This document shows positions 44,873-53,951 of a DNA stretch of 64,000 bases, piece by piece. This DNA is from DASQPR01 sp963836775 (GTDB taxonomy: Bacteria > Actinomycetota > Actinomycetes > Mycobacteriales > Micromonosporaceae). The stretch's first letter is position 1, and each line of letters opens with the position of its first letter. Under the pieces are notes generated by a model, which saw only the letters and a program-made list of their open reading frames with translations, was not told the DNA's origin and made no database searches. The stretch covers positions 620,001-684,000 of the forward strand of contig CAWIKR010000002.1 in the NCBI GenBank assembly GCA_963836775.1, read 5' to 3'. Made by a program: the position numbers and the translations under genes.

Positions 44873-45264
44873 CGGCGCCGCAACGAAACACCCGGCAGCG
44901 CGCGTCGATTGCCACGCTGCTGGCCGAGGTCGACGGATTCGCCAGCGCCCAGGATCTGCACGCGAAGCTGCGCCAGCGCGGCGAACGCGTGGGGCTGACA
45001 ACGGTCTACCGGGCACTGCAGGCGCTTGCCGATGCCGGCGAGGTGGACGTGATGCGGCCGCCGGGTGGCGAGCTGCTCTACCGCCAGTGCTCGTCCGGGC
45101 ACCACCATCATCTGGTGTGCCGGGTCTGTGGCCGCACCGTCGAAGTCGAAGGCCCGGCCGTGGAGAGCTGGGCTGATCGGGTCGCGGAGAAGCACGGATT
45201 CGTCGACATCGCCCACACGCTGGAAATCTTCGGCACCTGCCCGGACTGCGCCGGTCACGCCTGA
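44869..45264 (+). CDS. zur: Fur-family zinc uptake regulator
   Basis: A 131-residue Fur-type protein: LTTVYRALQALADAGEVD in the DNA-binding domain, metal site SSGHHHHLVC, and structural zinc Cys pairs CRVC and CPDC. It should bind the box at 41998-42012 when zinc-loaded. The gene runs 10 bp into the convergent PIN gene. Confidence 0.9.
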   Translation: MTAPQRNTRQRASIATLLAEVDGFASAQDLHAKLRQRGERVGLTTVYRALQALADAGEVDVMRPPGGELLYRQCSSGHHHHLVCRVCGRTVEVEGPAVESWADRVAEKHGFVDIAHTLEIFGTCPDCAGHA

Positions 45265-45806
45265 GCCTCGAGCCGGCTCGCGAACACTCCCACGCCCGAG
45301 GCGCGCAGCGCTCGGAGGACGCCCGCGACCGGGATGTGCGGTCGCCCAGCCCGTCCGGTGTCGGCGGACTGCTCGCGAATGATCGACAGGACCAGCTCAG
45401 GTTGGCGATCCAGCAAGTCGCACAGAAAGCTGTCCGGATGCACGGCTTCGATGCCGAACGGAGCTGTGGCGTGCACCGGGAAGTCCCTGAGGTTGGCAGT
45501 GACGATGAAACCCGCGTTGGCGATCACGGCGACGGCGAGGACATGCCGGTCCTTCGGATGGCATGTCATGTCGCTCACGAGCTGCTGATATCCGCGCACC
45601 ATCGCCAGCGGAAAGTGCACTCGCATGGCGTTGACTCGCCGGGCGATCGCAACCTCGTTCAGCCGCGTGGGCAGGTTGCGGCGCACCTCGTCCAGAATGT
45701 CGGCGGACCACAATGGCCGGTAGAGCTCAGACTCCGCCATCCTGAGCAGGGTGTCGGACAGCGCACTAGGAATGAGCACGCACGCATCGAGAACCGCCGC
45801 GTCCAT
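45255..45806 (-). CDS. PIN-domain toxin (VapC-like ribonuclease)
   Basis: A 183-residue PIN-fold protein: first Asp in AVLDACVLIPSAL, Glu in ILDEVRRNL, and the Asp-rich HPKDRHVLAVAV, as in PIN_3 family nucleases. The antitoxin-like gene lies 32 bp upstream on the same strand. Such pairs cut RNA when the toxin is free. Confidence 0.8.
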   Translation of the reverse strand: MDAAVLDACVLIPSALSDTLLRMAESELYRPLWSADILDEVRRNLPTRLNEVAIARRVNAMRVHFPLAMVRGYQQLVSDMTCHPKDRHVLAVAVIANAGFIVTANLRDFPVHATAPFGIEAVHPDSFLCDLLDRQPELVLSIIREQSADTGRAGRPHIPVAGVLRALRASGVGVFASRLEAQA

Positions 45807-45838
45807 GAGCGCAGTCTATGCGCTCCAATGCGGTGTCT

Positions 45839-46273
45839 CTAGTGGACATCCTCGTCGTAGAGTCCAGCCTCGGCGAGGTCGGCGGTCAACTCGGCAAGTG
45901 CCGCGCGGCGGTGTCGCGATCGCTCTTCTTTGTAAGCGAGCAGGTCTGCCAGGGCGATCCGGCGGCTGGAATTCGGCCGTGAGAATGGCAGCGCGCCGTC
46001 TTCCATTAGTTTCACCACCGTCGGCCGGCTGACGCCGAGGATCTCGGCCGCTTCGCCAGTGGTCAGAATCGTGCTTTGCGGAGCGATCACGACGGCGCGC
46101 CCGCGCGCGAGCAGGCCGGCAATCTCGCCGACGGCGGCCGTCAGCGCTTCCGGCAGGTCAACCGGCTCGCCATCGTCGACGACGAGACGCAGCCTCGCCT
46201 GCTGTGGCCGCTGCGCGATCCGGCGGAGCAGCTCCACGTCACGCGGGCTGTCAACAGCGGGAACCAGGCTCAT
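45839..46273 (-). CDS. Excisionase-type HTH antitoxin
   Basis: A 144-residue protein with an excisionase-like winged helix at about 70-120 (LTTGEAAEILGVSRPTVVKL, then GALPFSRPNSSRRI). The N-terminus (about 1-65) probably dimerises and the C-terminus binds the toxin. ATG 46273 (MSLVPAVD) is chosen over 46303. It forms a toxin-antitoxin unit with the PIN gene. Confidence 0.75.
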   Translation of the reverse strand: MSLVPAVDSPRDVELLRRIAQRPQQARLRLVVDDGEPVDLPEALTAAVGEIAGLLARGRAVVIAPQSTILTTGEAAEILGVSRPTVVKLMEDGALPFSRPNSSRRIALADLLAYKEERSRHRRAALAELTADLAEAGLYDEDVH

Positions 46274-46345
46274 CGCAACCTCCAACTCGAAGGTTACGAA
46301 CAAAGCGAAAGAAACGCAACCTGCCTGCGCCTACGTGTTCGGCAC

Positions 46346-47068
46346 CTAGGTGGTTGGCACGTAGGTGCCAAGGCTGCGGATCAGCATGTCCAAGCCGAAC
46401 TCGAAGCGTTCCTCGCTGGTGCCCTCCATCAACTCGTCGACGTGGCGGGTGAGCAGCGGAAACCGATCGGCCGGCAGGTTCTGGAAGAAGTCCCGGACGC
46501 TCCCGAAATAGCTCTCCATGAACTCCTCGCGAGTCTGCCCCGACTCCTGGTAGAGCTTGTCGTAGAGCGTGCCCTCGAAGGCGTCGGCCGCGATATACAG
46601 CGCGAACCGGTCCACGGCGAACGCCGCGACCTTTGGCGGCACTCCCCCAGCCAGCATGATGGCGAGCCAGCCCTCCGCGATCCGCAACGCATTCGGACCG
46701 GTCGGCACGCTGGCCAGACTCACCCGTGCGATGTCCCGATGTGAGGTGTAGACCCGGAACGACTGCATGGCGATCTCGCGCAACTGATCCTGCCAGTGCG
46801 CCGGATCCGGAACCGGGACCTCGATCTCGCTCATGATCCGGTCGTGCACCAGCTCCAGCAGCTCGTCCTTGTTGGCGACGTGCGCGTAGAGCGACGCGGC
46901 GCCGGTCCCAAGCTCCTCGGCGACCCGGCGCATGCTCACGCCGTCCAGCCCGTCGCGGTCCAAGATCATGATGGCCATTTCGACGATCACGTCGCGGCTC
47001 AGCGCCACCCGCGAACTTGCTGGTTGACGCGTCCGCTTCCAGCTCGGAACGGGCATCACATCGGCCAT
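46346..47068 (-). CDS. TetR-family repressor of the adjacent exporter
   Basis: A 240-residue TetR protein: HTH at about 42-62 (SMRRVAEELGTGAASLYAHV) and a TetR_C-type ligand-binding domain. Three CGAACGCC(G/A)TTCG palindromes lie in the divergent region between it and the exporter, so it very likely represses that gene and itself. ATG 47068. Confidence 0.85.
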   Translation of the reverse strand: MADVMPVPSWKRTRQPASSRVALSRDVIVEMAIMILDRDGLDGVSMRRVAEELGTGAASLYAHVANKDELLELVHDRIMSEIEVPVPDPAHWQDQLREIAMQSFRVYTSHRDIARVSLASVPTGPNALRIAEGWLAIMLAGGVPPKVAAFAVDRFALYIAADAFEGTLYDKLYQESGQTREEFMESYFGSVRDFFQNLPADRFPLLTRHVDELMEGTSEERFEFGLDMLIRSLGTYVPTT

Positions 47069-47089
47069 GCAAAACACTGTACTACGCAA

Positions 47090-47157
47090 CGAACGCCATT
47101 CGCTAGACGAACGCCGTTCGGCTACTGTACGGTGTTCGCAGTAACGAACGCCGTTCG
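47090..47157. promoter_or_regulatory. Three TetR-type operators
   Basis: CGAACGCCATTCG at 47090-47102 (one mismatch), CGAACGCCGTTCG at 47108-47120 and 47145-47157. Each is a 6-1-6 palindrome. Centre-to-centre spacing is 18 bp for the first two. They lie 22-89 bp from the tetR start and precede the long exporter leader. Confidence 0.85.
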
Positions 47158-47165
47158 AGGCGACC

Positions 47166-47285
47166 GGAGACGTCAACCCAGAGACGACGACCGAGACGTC
47201 AACCCAGAGACGTCGACCCAGAGACAACGACTCAAGACGTCGACCCAAGAGACAACGACCCAGAGACGACGACGCAGAGAAGAGC
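47166..47285. repeat. 14-bp degenerate tandem repeat in the exporter leader
   Basis: About eight units of GAGAC(G/A)(T/A)CGACCCA follow each other with small changes, from the operators to just before the exporter ATG. No G-free spacers or dyads are seen. It is the third array in the window with a 14-bp period. Confidence 0.85.
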
Positions 47286-47290
47286 CGAAC

Positions 47291-48775
47291 ATGACCACCG
47301 CAGTGGAAACCACCGAGATTCGCGGGAGCGAGCCGGATACCCCGGCGCCCTACCGCTGGCGCTGGATCGCCCTTTTCGTGATCCTCGCGGCCGAGGTGAT
47401 GGACCTTCTGGACGCGCTGGTGACCACCATCGCCGGTCCAGTGATCCGGACCGACCTGGGCGGCGCCGAGAGCATGATCCAGTGGCTGGGCGCCGGTTAC
47501 ACGCTCGCCATGGCCATCGGGCTGGTCACCGGAGGTCGCCTCGGTGATCTCTACGGCCGGAAGCGGATGTTCATCATCGGCGCCGCCGGATTCACCGTGG
47601 CCTCGCTGTCCTGCGCGTTCGCCCAGGACCCGACGATGCTGATCACCTCGCGAGTCGCCCAGGGCCTGTTCGGCGCCCTGATGCTGCCGCAGGGGCTCGG
47701 CATGATCCGGCAGATGTTCAACCCGAAGGAGATGGCCGCCGCGTTCGGCGCCTTCGGCCCGGTCATGGGTCTGTCCGCGATCGGCGGCCCGATCCTGGCC
47801 GGCTGGCTGGTCACCGCCAACTTCTTCGACACCAGCTGGCGGATGATCTTCCTGATCAACCTGCCGCTGGGCGTCGCCGCCGTGCTGGGCGCGCTGAAAT
47901 ACCTGCCGGAATCCCGCTCCGAACACGCCACCAAGCTGGACCTGCCGGGTGTGGCGATCCTCAGCGCCGCGGCCTTCCTGGTCATCTACCCGCTGGTCGA
48001 GGGCCGCGACCTGGGCTGGCCGGCCTGGACCTTCGCCTCGATCGCGGTCGGCCTGCTGACCTTCGCGCTATTCACGCAGTACACCAAGCGAATCGCCGCC
48101 AAGGGCAAGGACCCGCTGGTGACGCCGTCGCTGTTCAGCAAGCGGTCGTTCCGCGGCGGTCTGCTGGCCGGCGCCGCGTTCTTCGCCGGAATGATCGGGT
48201 TCTCCCTGGTCTTCAGCCTGTACCTGCAGATCGGCCTGTCCTACTCGCCGCTGAAGACCGGTCTGGCGGCGATTCCGCAGAGCCTGGGCATGGTGATCGG
48301 TTTCGTGGTCGCCGGTGCCGGGCTGAGCGCGAAGCTCGGCCGCAAGCTGCTGCACATCGGCCTGATCGTGATGGCTGCCGGCGTGGCGCTGTTCGCGGTC
48401 ATCCTGCACGCCGCCGGAACCGCCGGCGTCAGCCCGTGGCACCTGTCCCCCGCGCTGACCGTCGTCGGGTTCGGCATGGGCCTGCTGATGGCGCCGTTCT
48501 TCGACCTCATCCTGGCCGGTGTCGAGGAGCACGAGATGGGGTCGGCGTCCGGCACGCTGAACGCGATCCAGCAGTTCGGCGGCGCGCTCGGCATCGCCGT
48601 CCTGGGCACGATCTTCTTCCACGTGATGAAGATCGGCCCGACCGGACCGGTGCCGGCCACCGTCGAGCACGGCATGCAGGCGATCCTCTGGGTCGTGGTC
48701 GGGCTCATCGGAGTCACCTTCGGCGCCGCGTTCCTGCTGCCGAAGAAGGCCCGAGAAGACGCGCCGGCACACTGA
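47291..48775 (+). CDS. DHA2-type multidrug exporter (MFS, 14 helices)
   Basis: A 494-residue MFS protein with 14 predicted helices. Motif A is GGRLGDLYGRKRMF, the drug antiporter motif C region is GPVMGLSAIGGPILAGWL, and SGTLNAIQQFGGALGIAVLG is typical of the EmrB/QacA group. It exports drugs or toxic metabolites using the proton gradient. ATG 47291. Controlled by the divergent TetR protein (inferred from operators). Confidence 0.9.
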   Translation: MTTAVETTEIRGSEPDTPAPYRWRWIALFVILAAEVMDLLDALVTTIAGPVIRTDLGGAESMIQWLGAGYTLAMAIGLVTGGRLGDLYGRKRMFIIGAAGFTVASLSCAFAQDPTMLITSRVAQGLFGALMLPQGLGMIRQMFNPKEMAAAFGAFGPVMGLSAIGGPILAGWLVTANFFDTSWRMIFLINLPLGVAAVLGALKYLPESRSEHATKLDLPGVAILSAAAFLVIYPLVEGRDLGWPAWTFASIAVGLLTFALFTQYTKRIAAKGKDPLVTPSLFSKRSFRGGLLAGAAFFAGMIGFSLVFSLYLQIGLSYSPLKTGLAAIPQSLGMVIGFVVAGAGLSAKLGRKLLHIGLIVMAAGVALFAVILHAAGTAGVSPWHLSPALTVVGFGMGLLMAPFFDLILAGVEEHEMGSASGTLNAIQQFGGALGIAVLGTIFFHVMKIGPTGPVPATVEHGMQAILWVVVGLIGVTFGAAFLLPKKAREDAPAH

Positions 48776-48786
48776 CGATCACCGCT

Positions 48787-48822
48787 GCAGCGTCCGCTTC
48801 CGGCTCCCGGAGCGGGCGCTGT
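48787..48822 (+). terminator. Hairpin after the exporter gene
   Basis: CAGCGTCCGCTTCCGG and CCGGAGCGGGCGCTG pair with two irregularities around a 3-base loop, about 11 bp after the stop. Long stem without T-tract. Confidence 0.7.
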
Positions 48823-48852
48823 CAGTTCATCCGGCGGTACGCGGATCCGCCG

Positions 48853-49230
48853 TCACCGTGCGGTCTGCGGCAGGTTCACGCAGATCAGCCCGTACGCAGT
48901 GGCGTATCCGGCAAGGCTGTCCACACCTGACTGCCAGCGCATCGCCGTGTGCTGCAGCGGCGACGTGACCTCGCCATTGGCGAGCGCGAGCATGGGCTCA
49001 TCGTCACCCGGCACCCAGGCGCCGCCAAGTGCCCGGCGCAGCACCTCGCCGACGTACGCGCCGATCATCGCGACCTTGGCGCCGGCATCACCGGCGAGTG
49101 CCGCGTCCCGGCCGTCGCTGTCGAAGAACCGGTCCACCTCGACCAAGCTGGCCGGGCTGAAGTCGGTCGCGTAGCCGAGTTCGGCCAGTGCGGCGGCGGC
49201 TTCGGCCGCCGCCTCGTCGAGATGCTCCAC
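48853..49230 (-). CDS. Conserved hypothetical protein, small
   Basis: Not recognised. A 125-residue acidic soluble protein (FSPASLVEVDRFFDSDGRDA; GAYVGEVLRRALGGAWVPGD) with the look of DUF3806-type immunity or structural proteins, but the match is weak. ATG 49230. Confidence 0.5.
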   Translation of the reverse strand: MEHLDEAAAEAAAALAELGYATDFSPASLVEVDRFFDSDGRDAALAGDAGAKVAMIGAYVGEVLRRALGGAWVPGDDEPMLALANGEVTSPLQHTAMRWQSGVDSLAGYATAYGLICVNLPQTAR

Positions 49231-49331
49231 GGGCGGGAATCCTAGACATGCTGTCGCGATCCAGCTACCCGCTCTTCAGCAAACGTTCACCTTTCGCTGA
49301 TCATGCGTCGAGGTGACACCAATCACCGAGC

Positions 49332-51284
49332 TCACACCGAGCGCTTGGGGATCCGGCGGCGGAGGTCCGGCACCGTGCTCGGCCCGGGCTCCCAGGTGGC
49401 CACCCACTCCCCGTCGGCCGGTGGCGCCAGCACGCCGCCTTCGAGGAATTCGTAACGGCCGTCGAGCACCCGCTCGGCGAGCTTGGCGTCGTCGGCGTCG
49501 GTGTTGTCCCAGAGCTGATCGAAGAGCGCCTCGACTCGGCCGCGAGCCTGGAAGCAGAACAGATCGGCGAGCTCCCGGGATTCCGGCCGGTCCTCCGTGG
49601 TGGCACGGACCACCGTGGCCGACATCGCGAAGAGTTCCGCTCCGATGTCCACCATCCGACCCAGGAACGCCTGCTTGCGCTCCATCTTGCCGCGCCAGCG
49701 CGCCATCCCGTAGAAGGTGTCCCGCGCCATCCGGCGGGACGCCCGCTCGACATACCGAACGTGCTTGGCCAGAGCGCCGAATCGCGCGTACCCTCCGGCG
49801 ATTTGACCCTTGCCGACCGTCAGGGTCGGCAGCCAGCGGCCATAGAATGCGCCACCGCGGAGGCCGGCCTTGACCTTGCGCCCCATCGACGCGTCCGGGT
49901 TGATGATGTCGCCGGCGACCGACAGGTGCTGGTCCACAGCCTCGCGGGCGATAAGTAGATGCATGATCTCGCTGGAGCCCTCGAAGATGCGGTTGATCCG
50001 CAGGTCGCGCAGCAGTTGCTCGACGGCGATCGCCTTCTCACCGCGGGCGGCCAGCGAGTCGGCGGTCTCGTAGCCCCGGCCGCCGCGGATCTGGATCAGC
50101 TCGTCGGCCATCAACCAGGCCATCTCCGAGCCGTAGAGCTTCACCAGTGCGGCTTCGATCCGGATGTCGTTGCGGTCATCGTCGGCCAGCAGGCACGAAA
50201 GCGTGAGCATCGACTCGAGGCCGTAGGTAGTGGCGGCGATGAACGCGATCTTCTTCGCGACCGCCTCGTGCTGGCCAACCGGCAGGCCCCACTGCACCCG
50301 GTTGTTGGCCCACCCGCGGGCGACCGCGAGACAGTATTTTCCGGAGCCGACGCACATCGCGGGCAGCGACAGCCGGCCAGTGTTCAGCGTGGTCAGCGCA
50401 ATCTTCAAACCCTGACCCTCACGGCCGATGACGTTGTCGGCCGGGACGAACACGTCGTGGAATCGGGTCACGCTGTTTTCCAGGCCGCGCAGGCCCATGA
50501 AGGCATTGCGGCGCTCAATCGTCACGCCGTCCGAGTCGCCCTCGACCACGAACGTGGTGATGCCGCCCTTGTGACCGTCGGACGGCGGCACCTGCGCCAT
50601 CACGACGAACAGGGTGGCGACGGAGCCGTTAGTGGCCCACAGCTTCACGCCGTCGAGCCGGTATCCGCCCTCGACCGGGACAGCCGTGGTGGACATCCGG
50701 GCCGGGTCGGAGCCGACATCCGGCTCGGTCAGCAGGAACGCGGACACCTCGCCGGCGGCCAGCCTGGGCAGGAACTTCTGCTTCTGTTCATCGGTGCCGA
50801 ACAGCTTGAGCGGCTGCGGCACGCCGATCGACTGGTGCGCCGACAGCAGCGCGCCGATCGACGCGTTGGCCGAGCCCACCAGCATCAACGCCTGGCAGTA
50901 GTGCAGGTTGGACAGGCCGAGTCCGCCGTACTTCCGGTCGATCTTCATGCCGAACGCGCCCAGGTCCGCGAGCCCTTGGAAGACTTCGTCGGGGATCCGC
51001 GCGTCGCGCTCGATCTCGGCACCGTCGACCTCGGACTCGAGGTAGGCATACAGCTTGCCGAGGAACTCGTCGGCAGTTGCGGTCGTCTCCGGATCCGGTG
51101 TCGGCCACGATTCGATCAGATCCATCCGCAGCCGGCCGAGGAACAACTCCTTGCCGAAGCTGGGCTTGTGCCACCCGGCCTCGCGGGCGGCCTCGGCCAC
51201 CTTACGGGCTTGCTTCTCGTCCACGGTTGCGCCAGCAGTCGGCGTCGCAGTCTCCGGTCGGTCCTCGAGCGTCGTCATATCCAC
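49332..51284 (-). CDS. Acyl-CoA dehydrogenase, long form
   Basis: A 650-residue FAD enzyme: N-terminal helices (DLGAFGMKIDRKYGGLGLSN), FAD/substrate middle domain (FLLTEPDVGSDPARMSTTAV), and the catalytic region RINRIFEGSSEIMHLLIARE with the expected Glu. About 180 extra C-terminal residues match the long VLCAD/ACAD9-like class. It carries out the first oxidation of fatty acyl-CoA beta-oxidation. ATG 51284. Confidence 0.9.
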   Translation of the reverse strand: MDMTTLEDRPETATPTAGATVDEKQARKVAEAAREAGWHKPSFGKELFLGRLRMDLIESWPTPDPETTATADEFLGKLYAYLESEVDGAEIERDARIPDEVFQGLADLGAFGMKIDRKYGGLGLSNLHYCQALMLVGSANASIGALLSAHQSIGVPQPLKLFGTDEQKQKFLPRLAAGEVSAFLLTEPDVGSDPARMSTTAVPVEGGYRLDGVKLWATNGSVATLFVVMAQVPPSDGHKGGITTFVVEGDSDGVTIERRNAFMGLRGLENSVTRFHDVFVPADNVIGREGQGLKIALTTLNTGRLSLPAMCVGSGKYCLAVARGWANNRVQWGLPVGQHEAVAKKIAFIAATTYGLESMLTLSCLLADDDRNDIRIEAALVKLYGSEMAWLMADELIQIRGGRGYETADSLAARGEKAIAVEQLLRDLRINRIFEGSSEIMHLLIAREAVDQHLSVAGDIINPDASMGRKVKAGLRGGAFYGRWLPTLTVGKGQIAGGYARFGALAKHVRYVERASRRMARDTFYGMARWRGKMERKQAFLGRMVDIGAELFAMSATVVRATTEDRPESRELADLFCFQARGRVEALFDQLWDNTDADDAKLAERVLDGRYEFLEGGVLAPPADGEWVATWEPGPSTVPDLRRRIPKRSV

Positions 51285-51442
51285 CCCTCGCCACCCTCGC
51301 CGCTGAGTTCTGATTCAACGTTACCCACGAGTAGCGATGATTAGGCGGTGATCGACGTGCCGATTCCGGCGTTTCACCAATCTGTGGTGGCCGGCGGGGC
51401 GGTCCCGACGTTATGTCGCCTCTAGACGGTTTCCGTGCGGAG

Positions 51443-52276
51443 CTATGCGCCGTCCGCGCCCTTGATCCGCTCCAGGATGATTTCGCTGACCTGCTCCGGC
51501 ATCTCGTCGGCCATCCAATGGGTGGCATCCAGCGTCTCGAACTGGAACGGCCCGACCACGTGGGCCGCACAGGCCCGCGCGGCAGTGCGGCCGACGGCGA
51601 TATCCCGCTCACCCCATACATACGTGGTTGGTACGCGTACCTCCGGGCACGCCATCGTGCGGCCCATTGCGCGGTACCAGTTGAGCGCGGCGGTCAGCGC
51701 CCCCGGCTCCAGCATCGGGGCCACATAGGTCTCGACCCGCTCCGGCGGGCATCCGGCGAACATCGCCCGGATCGGCTCGCCGTTATCCCGCAGCAGCACA
51801 CTCTCTGCCTTGCCCTCCTGGCGGAACAGGTGGAAATAGGCGGACCGCTGCTGCTGGTCGTCATCCGTGGCGATCGCCTCACCGAACGCCGTCGGATGCG
51901 GCACCGCGAGCGCCGTCAGCGTCGCGACCCGATCCGGATGCTTCGCGGCCACGTGCCAGGCCACCATGGCACCCCAGTCGTGCCCGACCAGGTGCACCTT
52001 CGGCAGGTCCAGCTGATCCAGCACCGCGATCACATCGGACACACACTCGCCGATCGCGTACGCCGAGACGTCGGCCGGCCGGGCGCCGGGCGAGTAACCA
52101 CGCTGGTCCATGACGATCGTGGTCTGGCCCAATCCGTGCAGGAACGCTTCCACGCGATCCCACATGGCGTGGTTCTGCGGAAACCCGTGGAGCAGCAGCA
52201 CGGGCGGCTGGCCATCGGTCGATGGCGGCCCGGAAACGACAACTTCGAACGTGAGCCCGCGCGCAGAGACGTCCAT
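51443..52276 (-). CDS. Alpha/beta hydrolase, epoxide hydrolase-like
   Basis: A 277-residue hydrolase: oxyanion motif LLLHGFPQ, nucleophile Asp in LVGHDWGAMV, cap domain, and catalytic His in DATHWMADE. Asp in place of Ser at the nucleophile points to epoxide hydrolase or haloalkane dehalogenase chemistry. The GHDWGA elbow fits epoxide hydrolases best. It lies 11 bp after the nucleotidyltransferase gene. Confidence 0.8.
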   Translation of the reverse strand: MDVSARGLTFEVVVSGPPSTDGQPPVLLLHGFPQNHAMWDRVEAFLHGLGQTTIVMDQRGYSPGARPADVSAYAIGECVSDVIAVLDQLDLPKVHLVGHDWGAMVAWHVAAKHPDRVATLTALAVPHPTAFGEAIATDDDQQQRSAYFHLFRQEGKAESVLLRDNGEPIRAMFAGCPPERVETYVAPMLEPGALTAALNWYRAMGRTMACPEVRVPTTYVWGERDIAVGRTAARACAAHVVGPFQFETLDATHWMADEMPEQVSEIILERIKGADGA

Positions 52277-52287
52277 GAGACGCGATG

Positions 52288-53073
52288 CTATCCCCGTTGG
52301 ATTTGTTGCACGTAGCGGGCAAGGTCCTGATCGCCGCCGACCAATTCCACGGTGCCGGCGACCAGGCGATGTGCGGCGTCGAACAGCTCCCCATCACCGG
52401 TGGCCCGCTGGCCCAGACACGTGAGCATGTCCTCGACGTATCCATTGGGCACCACGGCCAACCTGAGAGCGACGGAGAGTGCGTCGCGCGCGCTGGCCAC
52501 CACGATCGGTGCGTCGTCGGACTCGTTCAGCGGACGAAGCACGCCTGGGCCGTAGCCGGCCAGCCGCGCGGCCGCCGCGCGCAGCCCGACCGCATCGCCG
52601 ATAGACCGGGCGTTGGCCATCTTCGCGAATTCGGCGACGAAATCCTCCAGCTCCGGATCGGCGGCCGGGTGAGTGAGCGCGGTGCGGTCCAGGCGTCGCC
52701 GCCAATCCGGATCGCGGACCCACATCAGCCGGGTGGCCTCGGCGGCGGCGAATCCCAGCGCCCAGCTCGCCGGCTCGGCTTCCGCACCGAGCCAGTCATC
52801 GGCGCCGCGAATCGTCACCGAAATGTGCACCAGGCGGTCGTCGAGCCGATCCAGCCACCACGGAAACTCGGCGGCGCGACCGGCGCCGACGATGACGTCG
52901 AAGTCGATGTCGCTGAACGGCGCCGCATCACCGCGAGCAAATGAGCCTTTCAGGAACACCGCGACCGCATCCGGAATGTCGGTGGCCAGTCGCTGCACCC
53001 AGGATTCGATCAGGTCCTCGGCCACCGGCTCGGCTTCGGTTCGGGTCGCGGCCAGCTTCAGCCTGTCGGTCAT
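52288..53073 (-). CDS. Nucleotidyltransferase-domain protein
   Basis: A 261-residue protein with the polymerase-beta-type motif LKGSFARGDAAPFSDIDFDV (about residues 41-60; GS...SDxD). The C-terminal helical half resembles aminoglycoside/lincosamide nucleotidyltransferases and other MNT enzymes, but the substrate is unknown. ATG 53073 follows AGGAGG. Probably transcribed with the hydrolase. Confidence 0.75.
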   Translation of the reverse strand: MTDRLKLAATRTEAEPVAEDLIESWVQRLATDIPDAVAVFLKGSFARGDAAPFSDIDFDVIVGAGRAAEFPWWLDRLDDRLVHISVTIRGADDWLGAEAEPASWALGFAAAEATRLMWVRDPDWRRRLDRTALTHPAADPELEDFVAEFAKMANARSIGDAVGLRAAAARLAGYGPGVLRPLNESDDAPIVVASARDALSVALRLAVVPNGYVEDMLTCLGQRATGDGELFDAAHRLVAGTVELVGGDQDLARYVQQIQRG

Positions 53074-53132
53074 GGTCGCCTCCTGTACGCGCGTGCCGGT
53101 TCCCGCGGTCGGCGTCTCCGATCGGCCGCCGG

Positions 53133-53951
53133 CTAGTGCGTTCGGTCGGCCGGCGGTGGCGCCACCGGATTGGGGATCGCTCCGCCGAAGCGGCGATCCC
53201 GCTGGGCAAAGATCTCGCATCCATACCAGAAGTGGCGACGATCGAAATCCGGCCACAATGTGTCCAGCGTGACGAATTCTGCGTACGCCGCCTGCCAGAT
53301 CAGGTAATTCGACAGGCGCATCTCACCGGACGAACGCAGCACCATGTCGACATCGGGCATATCCGGCTCATCCAGGTAGCGCGCGAATGTCTTCTCGTTG
53401 ATCTTGTCCGGCTTGATCCGGCCGTCCGCCACGTCCTGAGCCAGCTTGGCGGCCGCGTCGGCGATCTCGGCCCGGCCGCCGTAGTTGACGCAGAAGTAGA
53501 GGTTGATCAGGTCGTTGTGCCGGGACATCTCCTCGGCGATCTCGAGCTCGTTGATGACGCTGCGCCACAGCTTGGGCCGTCGGCCCACCCAGTGGACCCG
53601 CACCCCCATCTCGACGAACTGGTCCCGGCGCCGGTGGATGACATCCCGGTTGAACGCCATCAGCCAGCGCACTTCCTCCGGCGATCGGCGCCAGTTCTCG
53701 GTCGAGAACGCGTACGCCGAAAGGTTTTTGACGCCGAGCTCGATGGCGCCCTCGATGACGTCGAAGAGGGCCGCCTCGCCCATCTTGTGGCCCTCGGTGC
53801 GGGGCAGACCGCGCTGCTTGGCCCACCGGCCGTTGCCATCCATGATGATCGCGACGTGGTTGGGTATCGCCTCGCCCGGCAGCTTGGGTGGCTGCGCACC
53901 GGTGGGGTGCGGCGACGGCAGGGTGTATTCGCGACGGCGGTTCTTGATCAA
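53133..53951 (-). CDS. uppS: Undecaprenyl diphosphate synthase-type cis-prenyltransferase
   Basis: A 272-residue enzyme: HVAIIMDGNGRWAKQRG (catalytic Asp and substrate loop), AYAFSTENW, and the C-terminal RSSGEMRLSNYLIWQAAYAE. It makes the C50-C55 polyprenyl carrier for cell-wall precursors at the membrane. TTG 53951 overlaps the recO stop (TTGA), which fixes the start; no other good start lies nearby. Confidence 0.9.
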   Translation of the reverse strand: MIKNRRREYTLPSPHPTGAQPPKLPGEAIPNHVAIIMDGNGRWAKQRGLPRTEGHKMGEAALFDVIEGAIELGVKNLSAYAFSTENWRRSPEEVRWLMAFNRDVIHRRRDQFVEMGVRVHWVGRRPKLWRSVINELEIAEEMSRHNDLINLYFCVNYGGRAEIADAAAKLAQDVADGRIKPDKINEKTFARYLDEPDMPDVDMVLRSSGEMRLSNYLIWQAAYAEFVTLDTLWPDFDRRHFWYGCEIFAQRDRRFGGAIPNPVAPPPADRTH

